Below are positions 22,298-32,025 of a DNA stretch of 64,000 nt, piece after piece (the first letter of the stretch is position 1; each line of letters starts with the position of its first letter). The stretch is from Hyphomicrobiales bacterium (GTDB lineage Bacteria > Pseudomonadota > Alphaproteobacteria > Rhizobiales > Beijerinckiaceae): the NCBI GenBank assembly GCA_017302635.1, contig JAFLCX010000001.1:744001-808000 (forward strand). Direction: 5' to 3'. The position numbers and the translations under genes were made by a program. The notes beneath the pieces are model-generated. The model did no database searches, was not told the origin of the DNA, and worked only from the letters and a program-made list of their open reading frames with translations.

Positions 22298-22312
22298 GAA
22301 CAAATATCGAAC
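22298..22312 (-). promoter_or_regulatory. Predicted LexA (SOS) box upstream of rmuC
   Basis: GAAC-N7-GAAC on the plus strand, read as GTTC-N7-GTTC from rmuC. This is the direct-repeat LexA box known from alphaproteobacteria. It ends 30 bp before the rmuC start codon. The divergent gene def starts 69 bp on the other side and is not a known SOS gene, so rmuC is the likely target. Confidence 0.7.
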
Positions 22313-22380
22313 GAATTGACCCTGCGCAGGAGCTTGGATAAGGCTCCGCGCGCGCCTATTTATCAAGTTGAAGCATTGCC

Positions 22381-22899
22381 ATGAGCGTCAAGAAACTCGT
22401 CATCCTCCCCGATGCGCGCCTGCGCCAGATTTCTGCCCCGATCACCGGTGTGGACAAGGCCTTGCGCGCCTTCGTCGATGACATGTTCGAGACGATGTAT
22501 GACGCGCCGGGCATCGGGCTCGCCGCCATTCAGGTGGGCGAGCCGAAGCGGCTTTTCACGCTGGACGTCTCGAAGCGCGAGGACAACCGCGAGCCGCTGG
22601 TGGTGATCAACCCTGAGATCACCTGGAAGTCGGACGAGAAGAACACCTACGAGGAGGGCTGCCTCTCTATCCCCGAATACTACGAAGAGGTCGAGCGCCC
22701 CGCCCGGGTGCGGCTGAAGTATCGCGATATCGATTTCGTGGAACGGGAGTTGGAGGCCGATGGGCTGCTCGCGACCTGCATCCAGCACGAACTCGACCAC
22801 CTCAACGGCGTTCTCTTCATCGATCATATCTCGAAGCTGAAGCGCGACCGGGTGATCAAGAAGTTCACGAAGCTCGCGAAACGGGATGACGAGGCGTGA
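22381..22899 (+). CDS. def: Peptide deformylase
   Basis: 172 residues. The three metal-site motifs are all present in order: [10 protein letters not shown] (residues 45-54), EEGCLSIP (Cys ligand) and QHELDHLNG (two His ligands and catalytic Glu). It removes the N-formyl group from new proteins. The stop overlaps the GTG start of fmt by four bases (GTGA), so the enzyme that removes formyl groups is coupled to the one that adds them. First gene of def-fmt-truA. Confidence 0.97.
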   Translation: MSVKKLVILPDARLRQISAPITGVDKALRAFVDDMFETMYDAPGIGLAAIQVGEPKRLFTLDVSKREDNREPLVVINPEITWKSDEKNTYEEGCLSIPEYYEEVERPARVRLKYRDIDFVERELEADGLLATCIQHELDHLNGVLFIDHISKLKRDRVIKKFTKLAKRDDEA

Positions 22900-23819
22900 G
22901 CCTGCGCCTTATCTTCATGGGCACACCGGCTTTCGCGGTGCCGACTCTCACCGAAATCATCGGGCAGGGTCACGAGGTCGTGGCTGTCTATACGCGCGCT
23001 CCGGCTCCGGGCGGACGACGCGGGTTGGAGCTCGTGAAATCACCGGTGCATCAGGCGGCCGAGCGCTTCAGCATACCGGTGCTGACGCCGAAAAGCTTGC
23101 GAAGCGCCGAGGCGCAGGCCGAATTCGCGGGTTTCGGCGCTGATGCCGCGATTGTGGTCGCTTATGGGCTGATCCTGCCCGTACCGGTGCTTGGTTCTGT
23201 GCCGCTCGGCTGCCTCAACCTGCACGGCTCCGCCCTGCCCCGCTGGCGCGGCGCCGCGCCGATCCAGCGCGCCATCATGGCAGGCGACAAGGAAACCGCC
23301 GTGATGGTGATGCGCATGGAGGAAGGGCTCGATACCGGCCCGATCGGCATGGCCGAGCGCATCGTGATCGGCCCGGATATGAATGCCGGGCAGTTGCACG
23401 ATCGGATGATGATGGTGGGCGCAGACCTGATGGTGCGCGCCCTTGCGGCCCTGGCGCGCGGATCGCTGAATTTCATCCCCCAATCCACTGACGGCGTCAC
23501 TTATGCCGCCAAGATCATGAAAGAGGAATGCCGGATCGATTTCTCGAAGCCGGCGCAAGCCGTGCATGATCAGATCCGTGGCCTCGCCCCTGCGCCCGGC
23601 GCGTTCTTCGAGCATGAGGGACGGCGGATCAAGGTTCTGCGTGCCGTCTTGGCCGAGGGAACGGGAGCTGCGGGCACCGTTCTGGGCGAAAACCGGATTG
23701 CCTGCGTGGAGGGCGCGATCCGCCTCATCGAGGTTCAGCCGGCGGGGAAGGCTGCGATGAGTGCCGCCGATTTCTGGCGCGGGCACCCGTTGCCCACGGG
23801 CACCCGGATCGGGCAATGA
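22896..23819 (+). CDS. fmt: Methionyl-tRNA formyltransferase
   Basis: 307 residues, GTG start. The N-terminal formyltransferase domain shows [16 protein letters not shown], the catalytic segment [20 protein letters not shown] and [13 protein letters not shown]; the C-terminal OB-like domain runs from about residue 205 ([15 protein letters not shown]). It formylates initiator Met-tRNA. Overlaps def upstream and truA downstream by four bases each. Confidence 0.97.
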   Translation: MSLRLIFMGTPAFAVPTLTEIIGQGHEVVAVYTRAPAPGGRRGLELVKSPVHQAAERFSIPVLTPKSLRSAEAQAEFAGFGADAAIVVAYGLILPVPVLGSVPLGCLNLHGSALPRWRGAAPIQRAIMAGDKETAVMVMRMEEGLDTGPIGMAERIVIGPDMNAGQLHDRMMMVGADLMVRALAALARGSLNFIPQSTDGVTYAAKIMKEECRIDFSKPAQAVHDQIRGLAPAPGAFFEHEGRRIKVLRAVLAEGTGAAGTVLGENRIACVEGAIRLIEVQPAGKAAMSAADFWRGHPLPTGTRIGQ

Positions 23820-24559
23820 CCCGCTACAAACTCACCATCGAATACGATGGCACGCCCTATTTCGGCTGGCAGAGCCAGCGCGAGGGGCGCGGCGTGCAGG
23901 ATGCCGTCGAGCGCGCCTTGTGGAAAATGGAACCCGACGCGCCGCGCCTCAAATGCGCGGGGCGCACCGATGCCGGTGTCCATGCGCTCGGTCAGGTGAG
24001 CCATGTGGACCTCAAAAAAAACTGGACGGCCTATACCCTGCGCGAGGCCCTGAACGCGCATCTGAAACAGGCGGATGAAGCCGTGGCGATTGTCGCGGTC
24101 GAGCCGTGCGAGGAGCGATTCGATTGCCGCCTTTGGGCACGGCGGCGGCATTATCGCTACCGGATTTTGAACCGGCCCGGCCCTTCGGCGCTGGATCGGT
24201 ATCGGGTCTGGCACATCATGAAGCCACTCGATGTCGAGGCGATGCAGCAGGCGGCACAGAGCGTGCTTGGCCAGCATGATTTCACGACCTTTCGCGCGAG
24301 CGCCTGCCAGTCGAAATCTCCGGTCAAGACGCTGGAGCAGCTCGACGTGTTTCGCGCGGGTGACGAGGTGCATTTGGAAGCGAGCGCGCGCTCATTCCTC
24401 CACAATCAGGTGCGTTCGATGGTGGGCTCGCTGGTGCAGGTCGGGCGCGGCATCTGGCCCGCGAGCCGGATGCGCGAGGCACTCGATGCGAAAGACCGCG
24501 CGCAATGCGGGCCGGTAGCACCGGCGTGCGGGCTCTATTTCACACATGTGGAGTATTGA
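23816..24559 (+). CDS. truA: tRNA pseudouridine(38-40) synthase
   Basis: 247 residues. Conserved [10 protein letters not shown] near the start, the catalytic aspartate in [25 protein letters not shown] and [12 protein letters not shown]. It modifies U38-U40 in the anticodon stem-loop of many tRNAs. ATGA overlap with fmt; no terminator was found between its stop and the convergent argB end 45 bp away. Confidence 0.97.
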   Translation: MTRYKLTIEYDGTPYFGWQSQREGRGVQDAVERALWKMEPDAPRLKCAGRTDAGVHALGQVSHVDLKKNWTAYTLREALNAHLKQADEAVAIVAVEPCEERFDCRLWARRRHYRYRILNRPGPSALDRYRVWHIMKPLDVEAMQQAAQSVLGQHDFTTFRASACQSKSPVKTLEQLDVFRAGDEVHLEASARSFLHNQVRSMVGSLVQVGRGIWPASRMREALDAKDRAQCGPVAPACGLYFTHVEY

Positions 24560-24604
24560 GAGAGGGCGAGAGGCATGTCCTCCCGCCGCTTTGTCAGGGT
24601 CGGA

Positions 24605-25498
24605 TCACGGCGTGATCAGCGTGCCAGCACCATGCTCCGTCAGGAGTTCCAGCAGCACGGCATGCGGCACCTTGCCATCGAGGATCACGACACCTTCGAC
24701 GCCCTGCTCGATCGCGTAGATGCAGGTCTCGATCTTCGGAATCATCCCGCCCGAAACAGTGCCGTCGGCGATGAGTGCGCGGCACTGATCAACCGTGAGT
24801 TCGGGGATCAGGTTCTTGTTCTTGTCGAGCACGCCCGGAACATCAGTGAGGAGCAGCAGGCGCTTGGCCTTCATGGCCCCTGCAATCGCCCCGGCGAAGG
24901 TATCGGCGTTGACATTGTAGGTCTGGCCATCCTCGCCGATCGCGACAGGCGCGAGCACGGGGATCAGCTCGGCTTTCAGCACTGCATCGAGCACCGAGCG
25001 ATCGACCTTGTGTGGGTCACCCACGAAGCCGAGATCCAGTTCCTTCTCGATGTTGGAATCCGGGTCGCGCAGGGTGCGGGTGAGTTTCCGCGCCGTCACC
25101 ATGTTGCCGTCCTTGCCGCAGAGCCCGATGGCCTTGCCGCCTTCGGCCGAGAGCCAGCCGACAATCTGCTTGTTGATGGAGCCGGCCAGCACCATCTCGA
25201 CAATCTCGACCGTGGCGGCATCGGTGACGCGCAGGCCGCCCTTGAACTCGGACTGGATGCCGAGCTTGTCGAGCATCTTGCCGATCTGCGGCCCGCCGCC
25301 ATGCACGACGATGGGCTTCACGCCCTGCAATTCGAGCAGCACCACGTCCTCGGCAAAATCCTCCGCTGCCGCCTTGTTGCCCATCGCGTGGCCGCCGTAT
25401 TTGATGACCACGACTTCCTGATCGTAGCGCTGCATGAAAGGCAGCGCCTCGGCGATCACCTCGGCACGGGTGTGAACGTCAGGGAGTTTCTGGGTCAT
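24605..25498 (-). CDS. argB: N-acetylglutamate kinase
   Basis: 297 residues from ATG 25498-25496 (AAGG upstream); the open frame extends further but without family similarity. Amino-acid kinase fold: [25 protein letters not shown], the N-acetylglutamate loop [23 protein letters not shown] and [11 protein letters not shown]. It catalyses the second step of arginine synthesis. It is the last gene of the rpmH-rnpA-yidC-engB-argB series, a gene order common in Hyphomicrobiales. Confidence 0.97.
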   Translation of the reverse strand: MTQKLPDVHTRAEVIAEALPFMQRYDQEVVVIKYGGHAMGNKAAAEDFAEDVVLLELQGVKPIVVHGGGPQIGKMLDKLGIQSEFKGGLRVTDAATVEIVEMVLAGSINKQIVGWLSAEGGKAIGLCGKDGNMVTARKLTRTLRDPDSNIEKELDLGFVGDPHKVDRSVLDAVLKAELIPVLAPVAIGEDGQTYNVNADTFAGAIAGAMKAKRLLLLTDVPGVLDKNKNLIPELTVDQCRALIADGTVSGGMIPKIETCIYAIEQGVEGVVILDGKVPHAVLLELLTEHGAGTLITP

Positions 25499-25550
25499 GG
25501 CGAGGCCTTCGAAAAACGGGTCCGCCGTCTTACCGCAACGCCTCGCAAAC

Positions 25551-26216
25551 TCAACCCCAGACCCATTCTGGCAGAGCGCCTCGTTCGGCGAGCAGATACG
25601 CAATCGAAGCCCGCAATTCCGGGATCCCCTGCCCGGTCTTTGCCGAGGTGAGGATGATATCGGGATGCGCCGCCGGGTGGCGCGCGATTTTCGCCGCGAT
25701 AGCCGCAAGCTGGGCCGCCGCCTGCTTCTCGGTGAGATCGTCAGCCTTGGTCAGGATCACCTGAAACGGCACCGCCGCCGTGCGCAGGGTCTCGAGCACG
25801 GGATCATCGGTGGCTTTGAGACCATGACGCGCATCGATCAGCAGCAGCACGCGCGCGAGCTGCACGCGCCCGCGCAGGTAATCATGGATCATCCCGGTCC
25901 AGGCCGAGACCTTCTCCTTGCCCACCGCCGCAAAACCGTAGCCTGGCATATCGATGAACGAGAAGGCACCCGCGACATCGAAGAAATTCAGCTGTTGCGT
26001 CCGCCCCGGTGTGTTCGAGGTGCGCGCAAGCGAGTTCCGCCCGGTCAGCGCGTTGATCAGCGAGGATTTGCCAACATTCGAGCGCCCTGCAAAGGCGATC
26101 TCCAGACCGCGCGGCGGCGGCAGATCGGTCGATTTCGCCGCCGCCCAATAGAATTGCGGCTCACGCGCGAAAAGTCGTCGACCGGCTTCGGTGTAATCGG
26201 GGCCATCCCCAGACAT
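25551..26216 (-). CDS. engB: EngB/YsxC ribosome-assembly GTPase
   Basis: 221 residues. GTPase motifs in order: [14 protein letters not shown] (G1), [11 protein letters not shown] (G2), DMPGYGFA (G3), TKADDLT (G4) and SAKTGQG (G5). The DMPGYGFA form and short length identify EngB, which helps assemble the large ribosomal subunit. It lies 19 bp downstream of yidC and 52 bp before argB. Confidence 0.97.
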   Translation of the reverse strand: MSGDGPDYTEAGRRLFAREPQFYWAAAKSTDLPPPRGLEIAFAGRSNVGKSSLINALTGRNSLARTSNTPGRTQQLNFFDVAGAFSFIDMPGYGFAAVGKEKVSAWTGMIHDYLRGRVQLARVLLLIDARHGLKATDDPVLETLRTAAVPFQVILTKADDLTEKQAAAQLAAIAAKIARHPAAHPDIILTSAKTGQGIPELRASIAYLLAERGALPEWVWG

Positions 26217-26235
26217 GGCGATGCCCCTTTTTGCT

Positions 26236-28035
26236 TCAGCCGCGCTTGAACGTGGCTTTGAGGTTATCCCACAATTCCACCTTGGTGCCGAGCTTGCGCA
26301 TGATCGCGTATTGCTGCGCGACCGAGAGGATGTTGTTCCACGCCCAGTAGATCACGAGGCCTGCCGGGAACGAGGCCAGCATGAAGGTGAACAGGAGAGG
26401 CATCCAGGCAAAAACCGCCTTCTGAACCGGGTCGGTCGGCTCCGGGTTCATCTTCATCTGCAGCCACATCGTGATGCCCATGATGATCGGCCAGATGCCG
26501 AGATGAAGCAGAGCCGGAGGCGTGAACGGCAGCAACCCGAACAGGTTGAACATGTTCGTCGGATCGGGCGCCGCGAGATCCTTGATCCAGCCGAAGAAGG
26601 GCGCGTGGCGCATTTCGATCGTGACAAACAGCACCTTGTAGAGCGCGAAGAAGATGGGGATCTGCACCAGAACCGGCAGACAGCCGGCGAGCGGGTTGAT
26701 CTTCTCCTTCTTGTAAAGCTCCATCATCGCCTGCTGCTGCTTCTGCTTGTCATCGGCGAAGCGGTCGCGGATCGCGAGCATTTCAGGCTGCACGGCTTTC
26801 ATGCGCGCCATGCTCTCGTAGGATTTGTTCGCGAGCGGGAACAGCGCGAGCTTGATCAGAACGGTGACGATCAGGATCGTGACACCGAAGTTCCCGACGA
26901 GAGCAAAAACCCATTCCATGAGATGGAACAGCGGCTTGGTGATGAAATAGAACCAGCCCCAATCGATCATCAGATCGAAATTCTTGGCGTTGAGCGCCTT
27001 CTGGTAGGTGTTGATCGTGTGGAATTCCTTGGCACCCGCAAAGAGTCGCATGGTGGACGAGAGTTCGCCGCCCGGCTGGATCGTAGCGACTTCGCCGATC
27101 GCGGCGGTTTCGTAAACCGGATTTGCAGCCGTTCCGCCAGCGCCGAAAGCTGCGGAAAACGGCTTGTCTTGCGAGGGAACGAGCGCCGAAGCCCAGTATT
27201 TCTCGGTGATGCCGAGCCAGCCGCCATTGTTCTTGGCGAAGGTTTTCGCCTTGGCCTTCACGGCATCCGAGAAGGTCATTTCCTGGAGCTTGTCGTCGAG
27301 ATAGCCGATCAGGCCTTCGTGCAGGATGAAAAAACCGAGAACCGCCGGCGTGCCGTGCCGACTGATACGCCCGTAAGCGGACAGCGCCACGGGATTGGAG
27401 CCGTTGTTCTTCACGCTGTCGGTAACCGTGAAGAGGAATTTCTCGTCCATCCCGATCACGCGGGTGAAGACGAGGCCCTGCCCGTTATCATGCGTCAGGG
27501 TGACAGTGCCGCCGGGGCGCAAAGTGTCACCGCTCGCCTGCCACCGTGTCTCGGCTCCCGGAACAAGGGCGCTCTGGCCAGCCGCCGGCAACCAGCCAAA
27601 ATCGGCGAAATAGGCGTCCGGCGCCCCATTCGGCGCAAAAAGCACGATATTCGCGCTCTTGGGGTCAACTGTCTCGCGGTAGCGGTTGAGCGAAAGATCG
27701 TCGATGCGTCCGCCGACAAGCGAAATCGAGCCGGACAAGGCGGGGGATTCGATCTTGAGGCGCGGCACGAGAGCGAGGGCCTGATCGCGCGGGATTTTCG
27801 CTCCGGCTGCGACCGTCGAGCCAGGCGCGGGCGCCGGGGTCACAGCGGTTCCGCCCTGTACCGGCGGTTGCAAAACGCTCGAGCCCGAACCGGATTGCGC
27901 CGCATTGGTCTGGGACTGTGCCTGCTGGCGCTGCTGATCGAGCGCCGGCTTGCCGTAGAAGTAATTCCAGCCGACCATGACAATCACGGAAAGCGCAATC
28001 GCGAGGAGGAGGTTTTTGTTGTCTTCGGACTTCAT
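26236..28035 (-). CDS. yidC: Membrane protein insertase YidC
   Basis: 599 residues from ATG 28035-28033 (MKSEDNKNLLLAIALSVIVM), the usual YidC start; codons further upstream are untranslated. The first helix anchors a periplasmic domain (about residues 60-345). The conserved insertase core follows: TVLIKLALFPLANKSYESM, NPLAGCLPVLVQIPIFFALY, and the last helices with LFTFMLASFPAGLVIYWAWN. As in other alphaproteobacteria the conserved groove basic residue is Lys rather than Arg. It inserts membrane proteins with and without Sec. Confidence 0.97.
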   Translation of the reverse strand: MKSEDNKNLLLAIALSVIVMVGWNYFYGKPALDQQRQQAQSQTNAAQSGSGSSVLQPPVQGGTAVTPAPAPGSTVAAGAKIPRDQALALVPRLKIESPALSGSISLVGGRIDDLSLNRYRETVDPKSANIVLFAPNGAPDAYFADFGWLPAAGQSALVPGAETRWQASGDTLRPGGTVTLTHDNGQGLVFTRVIGMDEKFLFTVTDSVKNNGSNPVALSAYGRISRHGTPAVLGFFILHEGLIGYLDDKLQEMTFSDAVKAKAKTFAKNNGGWLGITEKYWASALVPSQDKPFSAAFGAGGTAANPVYETAAIGEVATIQPGGELSSTMRLFAGAKEFHTINTYQKALNAKNFDLMIDWGWFYFITKPLFHLMEWVFALVGNFGVTILIVTVLIKLALFPLANKSYESMARMKAVQPEMLAIRDRFADDKQKQQQAMMELYKKEKINPLAGCLPVLVQIPIFFALYKVLFVTIEMRHAPFFGWIKDLAAPDPTNMFNLFGLLPFTPPALLHLGIWPIIMGITMWLQMKMNPEPTDPVQKAVFAWMPLLFTFMLASFPAGLVIYWAWNNILSVAQQYAIMRKLGTKVELWDNLKATFKRG

Positions 28036-28174
28036 CGATCCCGTTCCGTCTGTCCCGCAGGCAGCGAGGCAGGCCGCCTGAAACCCCGGATCAGGGCGCA
28101 GCGCGGCCGTCATGGCTGAAATTCGTTGCGCCTTCTATGCCGGAAGCCCTGCCTTTGCCAAGCGCGGCGCGCAC

Positions 28175-28603
28175 TTATTGTGAACCGGTCTGGCGACGCG
28201 GACGTGACAACACGCCCCCACCAGCCAAAAGTGTGGCAATGGCCTTGGCGATACCGGCGACCAGAACCGGGAATTCAATGTTGATTGCCTCCCGCCGGGC
28301 GATCACCACGAAATCGCCGCGCGCCTCACCCACCCGGGGCGCTGCATTTCGTACGGCTTCCTTGAGGCGACGGCGGATGCGGTTACGCTCGGTCGCGGTC
28401 CCGATTTTTTTTGTGACCGTGAACCCGAATCGCAAGGCAGTCGGGGACTCTCCAACCGGCCGGTACAAAACGGTAAACCCCGGCCCGTTCGCGCGTTTGC
28501 CGGCATTGGCAGCGAGAAAATCAGCCCGCTTCCGGATGGTCTCCAGACGAAAAGAGGGCGCTGGCCCTGCGGCTGCGCCCTCGGAAGGTATGTCGATGGT
28601 CAT
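28175..28603 (-). CDS. rnpA: Ribonuclease P protein component
   Basis: 142 residues from ATG 28603-28601. Conserved LETIRKRADFLAAN, RFGFTVTKKIGTATERNRIRR (RNR motif binding the RNA subunit) and ARGDFVVIARREA. It is the protein cofactor of RNase P. It lies 35 bp downstream of rpmH, and the 139-bp gap to yidC is too short for the small gene yidD that often sits there. The frame is open far upstream but that part is antisense to the next gene. Confidence 0.96.
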   Translation of the reverse strand: MTIDIPSEGAAAGPAPSFRLETIRKRADFLAANAGKRANGPGFTVLYRPVGESPTALRFGFTVTKKIGTATERNRIRRRLKEAVRNAAPRVGEARGDFVVIARREAINIEFPVLVAGIAKAIATLLAGGGVLSRPRRQTGSQ

Positions 28604-28638
28604 CGAAACGATGCGATCCGGGACAAACCCGGACAGCA

Positions 28639-28773
28639 TCAGGCCGAGAGCTTCTTGCGCCCCTGGCGGCGACGCGAGGCGATGACCTTGCGGCCACCGA
28701 CGGTTGCCATACGGGCGCGGAAGCCATGACGGCGTTTGCGAACAAGCTTGCTCGGCTGATAAGTGCGCTTCAT
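28639..28773 (-). CDS. rpmH: 50S ribosomal protein L34
   Basis: 44 residues, typical full length: [18 protein letters not shown] at the start, ending RQGRKKLSA. It is short and very basic, as L34 always is. First gene of the rpmH-rnpA-yidC-engB-argB cluster; its leader holds two hairpins (see separate entry). Confidence 0.97.
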   Translation of the reverse strand: MKRTYQPSKLVRKRRHGFRARMATVGGRKVIASRRRQGRKKLSA

Positions 28774-28832
28774 CGGCGTCGTCCTGAATCGTGCTTTGTG
28801 GGTTCCGGGGCCTTGGAGGCGGGGTTTTGAAC

Positions 28833-28880
28833 AGACCGGAAATCTCCGGTCTCGAACAAAAACGCGCCCCGAAAGGCGCG
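28833..28880 (-). promoter_or_regulatory. Tandem hairpins in the rpmH leader
   Basis: Reading towards rpmH, a 6-bp stem CGCGCC/GGCGCG (28880-28863) is followed by TTTTTG, the form of an intrinsic terminator, then a perfect 8-bp stem AGACCGGA/TCCGGTCT with a 4-nt loop (28852-28833). They end 60 bp before the rpmH start. No minus-strand gene lies upstream that would need a terminator, so attenuation or ribosomal-protein feedback on rpmH-rnpA is possible. Confidence 0.5.
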
Positions 28881-29053
28881 GCCCACCGCGAGGCTCGCGG
28901 CAAATCGAAGGCGCATAAAAGGCAGCCGGCCGGAAATGTCAATCCAAAAAAGCCGGGATGCGCCGGGGCGAGAAGAACTTGCGCGCGAGCCGGCAGGCAT
29001 GTCAGGTCTTTTCCGCACTTTCGACGGCCCCGCCGGAGAACGGAGATCATGCC

Positions 29054-30298
29054 TTGGACAAGCCCGACCTTCTGATCATCGGTCTCGATCGCCTCGGGCT
29101 TGACCTCGCCATGGCAGCTTCTGCTCTTGGCGCGAGTGTCGTGCTGGCCATGCAGGGCGAGACAGCGCTTGAATTTGCCCAGCGCGATGGCGAATACTTG
29201 GTGCGCCTCGCCTCGATGCCGTTCAGCAACGAGGCCGAAGGGCACCTCCAGCGGGAACAACTGTCCCGCTGGATCACGACCACCCGTTCGTCGGAGCGCC
29301 TGCGTGCCGCGCGTGTACGGGTCGAACCGGGCCAAGCGCGGTTTCTCGACACGCGCCGCATCGCCCTGGGAGAACGCATCCTCACCCCGCGCCGGATTGT
29401 CATCGCGACCGGGCGGGCTCCCGACCAGGCCTCGGGATTTCCGACCGAGCCTTTCGGCAACGACATGCCCAAGCGAGTCGTCATTTCCGGTCGCAGCCCG
29501 ATCAGTATTGCTCTTGCCTCGGTTGCGATGCGCGCCGGAACAAGAACAAGTCTCGTCCCCGCCGCCGGCCTGTCCGATCTGTTCGACCCAGAAATGTCGG
29601 CTCTTGGCCTCGAAACGCTCGAACGGCAAGGGCTTGCTCGTCTCTCAGAAATCCCCACCCTTCGTCCGGCTGAGGTTCCGGTCTGGCAGGAGCCGAAATG
29701 GCAGCCGGCTTTGGATGGTCTCGGTCTTGAGATGGCCGGGATCAAGCATCTCGAGAACCGACTGGTGCTGAATGCTCGCCTCGAAACCAGCCTCGGACGC
29801 GTCAGCGCGATCGGCACCGTGACGGGGCAGAGCGATGCCAGTATGGTCGGCTACCTGCTCGCACGGCTCATGTTCAGAAAACCCGGCAACTACGCCTCTC
29901 CCCTGGCCATGCGCGTCATTCCCGGCATGCCGGAGCTTGCCGAGATCGGCCTGACGGAGCAGGAAGCGCGCAAGCGCTGGGGGCGGGTTGCGATCCATCG
30001 GGCCAATGCCAGTGAATTGGGGCCTGTGTCGGGGCCATTGGCGGCCGTCAAACTCATCTGCCATCCCAAGGGGAGGCTGGTCGGCGCCAGTTGCCTTGCT
30101 CCAGACGCGGTTGAACTCGCATCCATCATCTCGCTGGCCATCGGCAACGCGCTCGGGCTTGAAGCAGTCGCACGCCTTTCGCTGCCTCAAGGTGCGGGCG
30201 CAGAGACCCTGCGTCTCGCCGCCAGTGCGCCGCAGCGGGCTCGCCTGCGCTCGCCACGTCTTCAGGCGGCGCTGCGCTTCATGCGCAAATTCGGCTGA
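29054..30298 (+). CDS. Degenerate FAD-dependent oxidoreductase-like protein
   Basis: 414 residues from TTG 29054, which has CGGAG 8 bp upstream; no ATG fits. The layout follows dihydrolipoamide dehydrogenase/mercuric reductase: an N-terminal nucleotide fold (LLIIGLDRLGLDLAM), a second (RVVISGRSPISIALASVAM) and a dimerisation domain (AEIGLTEQEARKRWGRVAIH, CHPKGRLVGASCL). However, both glycine-rich loops are eroded, the redox CxxxxC motif is missing, and the C-terminal His-Glu pair of the active enzymes is not seen. It probably no longer catalyses disulfide reduction. It is followed after 5 bp by a histidine kinase gene, suggesting a sensory or regulatory role. Confidence 0.72.
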   Translation: MDKPDLLIIGLDRLGLDLAMAASALGASVVLAMQGETALEFAQRDGEYLVRLASMPFSNEAEGHLQREQLSRWITTTRSSERLRAARVRVEPGQARFLDTRRIALGERILTPRRIVIATGRAPDQASGFPTEPFGNDMPKRVVISGRSPISIALASVAMRAGTRTSLVPAAGLSDLFDPEMSALGLETLERQGLARLSEIPTLRPAEVPVWQEPKWQPALDGLGLEMAGIKHLENRLVLNARLETSLGRVSAIGTVTGQSDASMVGYLLARLMFRKPGNYASPLAMRVIPGMPELAEIGLTEQEARKRWGRVAIHRANASELGPVSGPLAAVKLICHPKGRLVGASCLAPDAVELASIISLAIGNALGLEAVARLSLPQGAGAETLRLAASAPQRARLRSPRLQAALRFMRKFG

Positions 30299-30303
30299 GT
30301 ATC

Positions 30304-31743
30304 ATGTCGGAAACTGTTCCAGCCAAGCAGGACGGCCCCGGCTCCGGGCTCTGGCGGCCGGGACTTTCCGGTCGCCTGATGTTGCTCGCCATCCTGTTCG
30401 TGCTGGTCGCCGAAATCCTGATCTACGTGCCCTCGGTCGCGAACTTCCGGAACTCATGGTTGAGCGACCGTCTCGCCCAGGCCCGCGCCGCCGCGCTGGT
30501 TCTGGAGCGCATGCCGCCCGACACGCTACCGCGAGATCTCGTCGACGACCTGCTCAAAGGCATGGATGCCTCCATGATCGCCCTGCGCATCGAGCAATCC
30601 CGGCGCCTTCTTGCGATTGCCGACATGCCACCGCCGGTCGAGATCGAGGTTGACCTGCGCGCGCGCCGCCCGGCTTCGGAGATCATGAGCGCCTTCGATA
30701 CCCTGATCTTTGGCCAGAGCCGCACCATGCGCGTGGTGGGGCCGGCACCGGGCGGCGGCGACTTCGTGGAGATCATCATCAACGAGCGCCGGTTGCGCAT
30801 GGCGATGCTCGATTATTCCTGGTCGATCCTGCAATTGTCGCTGATCATCTCGGCCATCGTCGCGGCGTTGCTCTATCTTGTTCTCAACGCGCAGATCGTG
30901 CGGCCGGTCAAAGCCCTGGCCGGCAACATGGCCCGCTTCCGCGACCAGCCGGAAGATGCGCGCAACCTCGTTGCACCCGGCCGAAGGCAGGACGAAATCG
31001 GCGCTCTGGAGCGTTCCATCGCGGATATGCAGCAGGCTCTGCGCCAGCAGTTGCGCCAACGCGAGCACCTCGCCAATCTCGGGCTGGCTGTTGCCAAGAT
31101 CAATCATGACCTGCGCAACATGCTCGCCTCTGCCCAGTTGATGGCGGACAGGCTGGCAATGACCTCCGATCCGAATGTTCAGCGTTTCGTGCCGAAGATG
31201 CTCGACACACTCGATCGCGCCATCCAGTTCTGCCAGACCACCCTCGCCTACGGGAAAGCGCAGGAACAGGTGCCACAGATCAGCGCGGTGGCCCTTGTGG
31301 CCCTGCTTCACGATGTGGGCGAACAGCTCGCACTGACGCCACATACCACGCCGGCGCTCGACATCGATGCGACGCCGGACCTGCGCGTCAACGCTGATCC
31401 GCACCATTTGAACCGTGTGCTCACGAACCTTCTGCGCAATGCCCGGGCAGCGCTGGAAACCCAGCCGGAAGCATCCGAAAAGCGGATATCCATGAAGGCT
31501 TCGCGCCAGGGCACGGACATTGTGGTCGACATCCGGGATACGGGCCCGGGCATCCCTCCGCGTGTTCGCGAGACACTGTTCCGAGCCTTCAGTGGCGGGG
31601 GAGCCAACGGCAGCACCGGTCTCGGGCTCTCGATCGCTCAGGAACTGATGCGCGGCATGGGCGGCCGGATGGATTTGATCGAGGAAGGCGGGCAAGGTGG
31701 CGCCCATTTCCGCCTTTGGCTGCCGGCGACATTGGTCGGCTGA
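30304..31743 (+). CDS. Membrane sensor histidine kinase (orphan)
   Basis: 479 residues. Two transmembrane helices (about 25-43 and 177-200) flank a periplasmic sensor of about 130 residues. HAMP follows (NAQIVRPVKALAGNMARF), then a dimerisation domain with the phospho-acceptor histidine in VAKINHDLRNMLASAQL, and an ATPase domain with NLLRNARAAL, DTGPGIP and STGLGLSIAQEL. No response regulator gene is adjacent. The start lies 5 bp after the degenerate flavoprotein gene, so the two are translationally linked. Confidence 0.88.
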   Translation: MSETVPAKQDGPGSGLWRPGLSGRLMLLAILFVLVAEILIYVPSVANFRNSWLSDRLAQARAAALVLERMPPDTLPRDLVDDLLKGMDASMIALRIEQSRRLLAIADMPPPVEIEVDLRARRPASEIMSAFDTLIFGQSRTMRVVGPAPGGGDFVEIIINERRLRMAMLDYSWSILQLSLIISAIVAALLYLVLNAQIVRPVKALAGNMARFRDQPEDARNLVAPGRRQDEIGALERSIADMQQALRQQLRQREHLANLGLAVAKINHDLRNMLASAQLMADRLAMTSDPNVQRFVPKMLDTLDRAIQFCQTTLAYGKAQEQVPQISAVALVALLHDVGEQLALTPHTTPALDIDATPDLRVNADPHHLNRVLTNLLRNARAALETQPEASEKRISMKASRQGTDIVVDIRDTGPGIPPRVRETLFRAFSGGGANGSTGLGLSIAQELMRGMGGRMDLIEEGGQGGAHFRLWLPATLVG

Positions 31744-31855
31744 GACTTATAGCGTGTGTCGTGAAATCCTGCGGGATACCCGCGCGAAACAGGCTTGCCC
31801 TTTCGGGATGATGCCGCTATCAAGCGCGCTCTCGCGGCGGATCGTTGCTGCGTAG

Positions 31856-31932
31856 GCGCCCGTAGCTCAGCTGGATAGAGCACCAGACTACGAATCTGGG
31901 GGTCAGAGGTTCGAATCCTTTCGGGCGCGCCA
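31856..31932 (+). tRNA. tRNA-Arg (anticodon ACG)
   Basis: 77 nt including encoded CCA. Acceptor GCGCCCG (31856-31862) pairs with CGGGCGC (31922-31928), followed by G and CCA. Anticodon stem CCAGA/TCTGG encloses loop CTACGAA with ACG at 31890-31892; the T loop GGTTCGAATCC is canonical. The wobble A should be edited to inosine, reading CGU, CGC and CGA. Confidence 0.97.
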
Positions 31933-32025
31933 TTCTTCCGACAATTCCGAATTGAAAGAACGCGCGAAAGCGTGCGGTTTTAGCAATTTCCGCGTATGTT
32001 GATGGCGCTGGGATACTGCTGCCTG

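Noticed and set aside
26215..28119. 634-residue plus-strand frame
   Set aside because: Antisense to yidC, which is certain from motifs and gene order.
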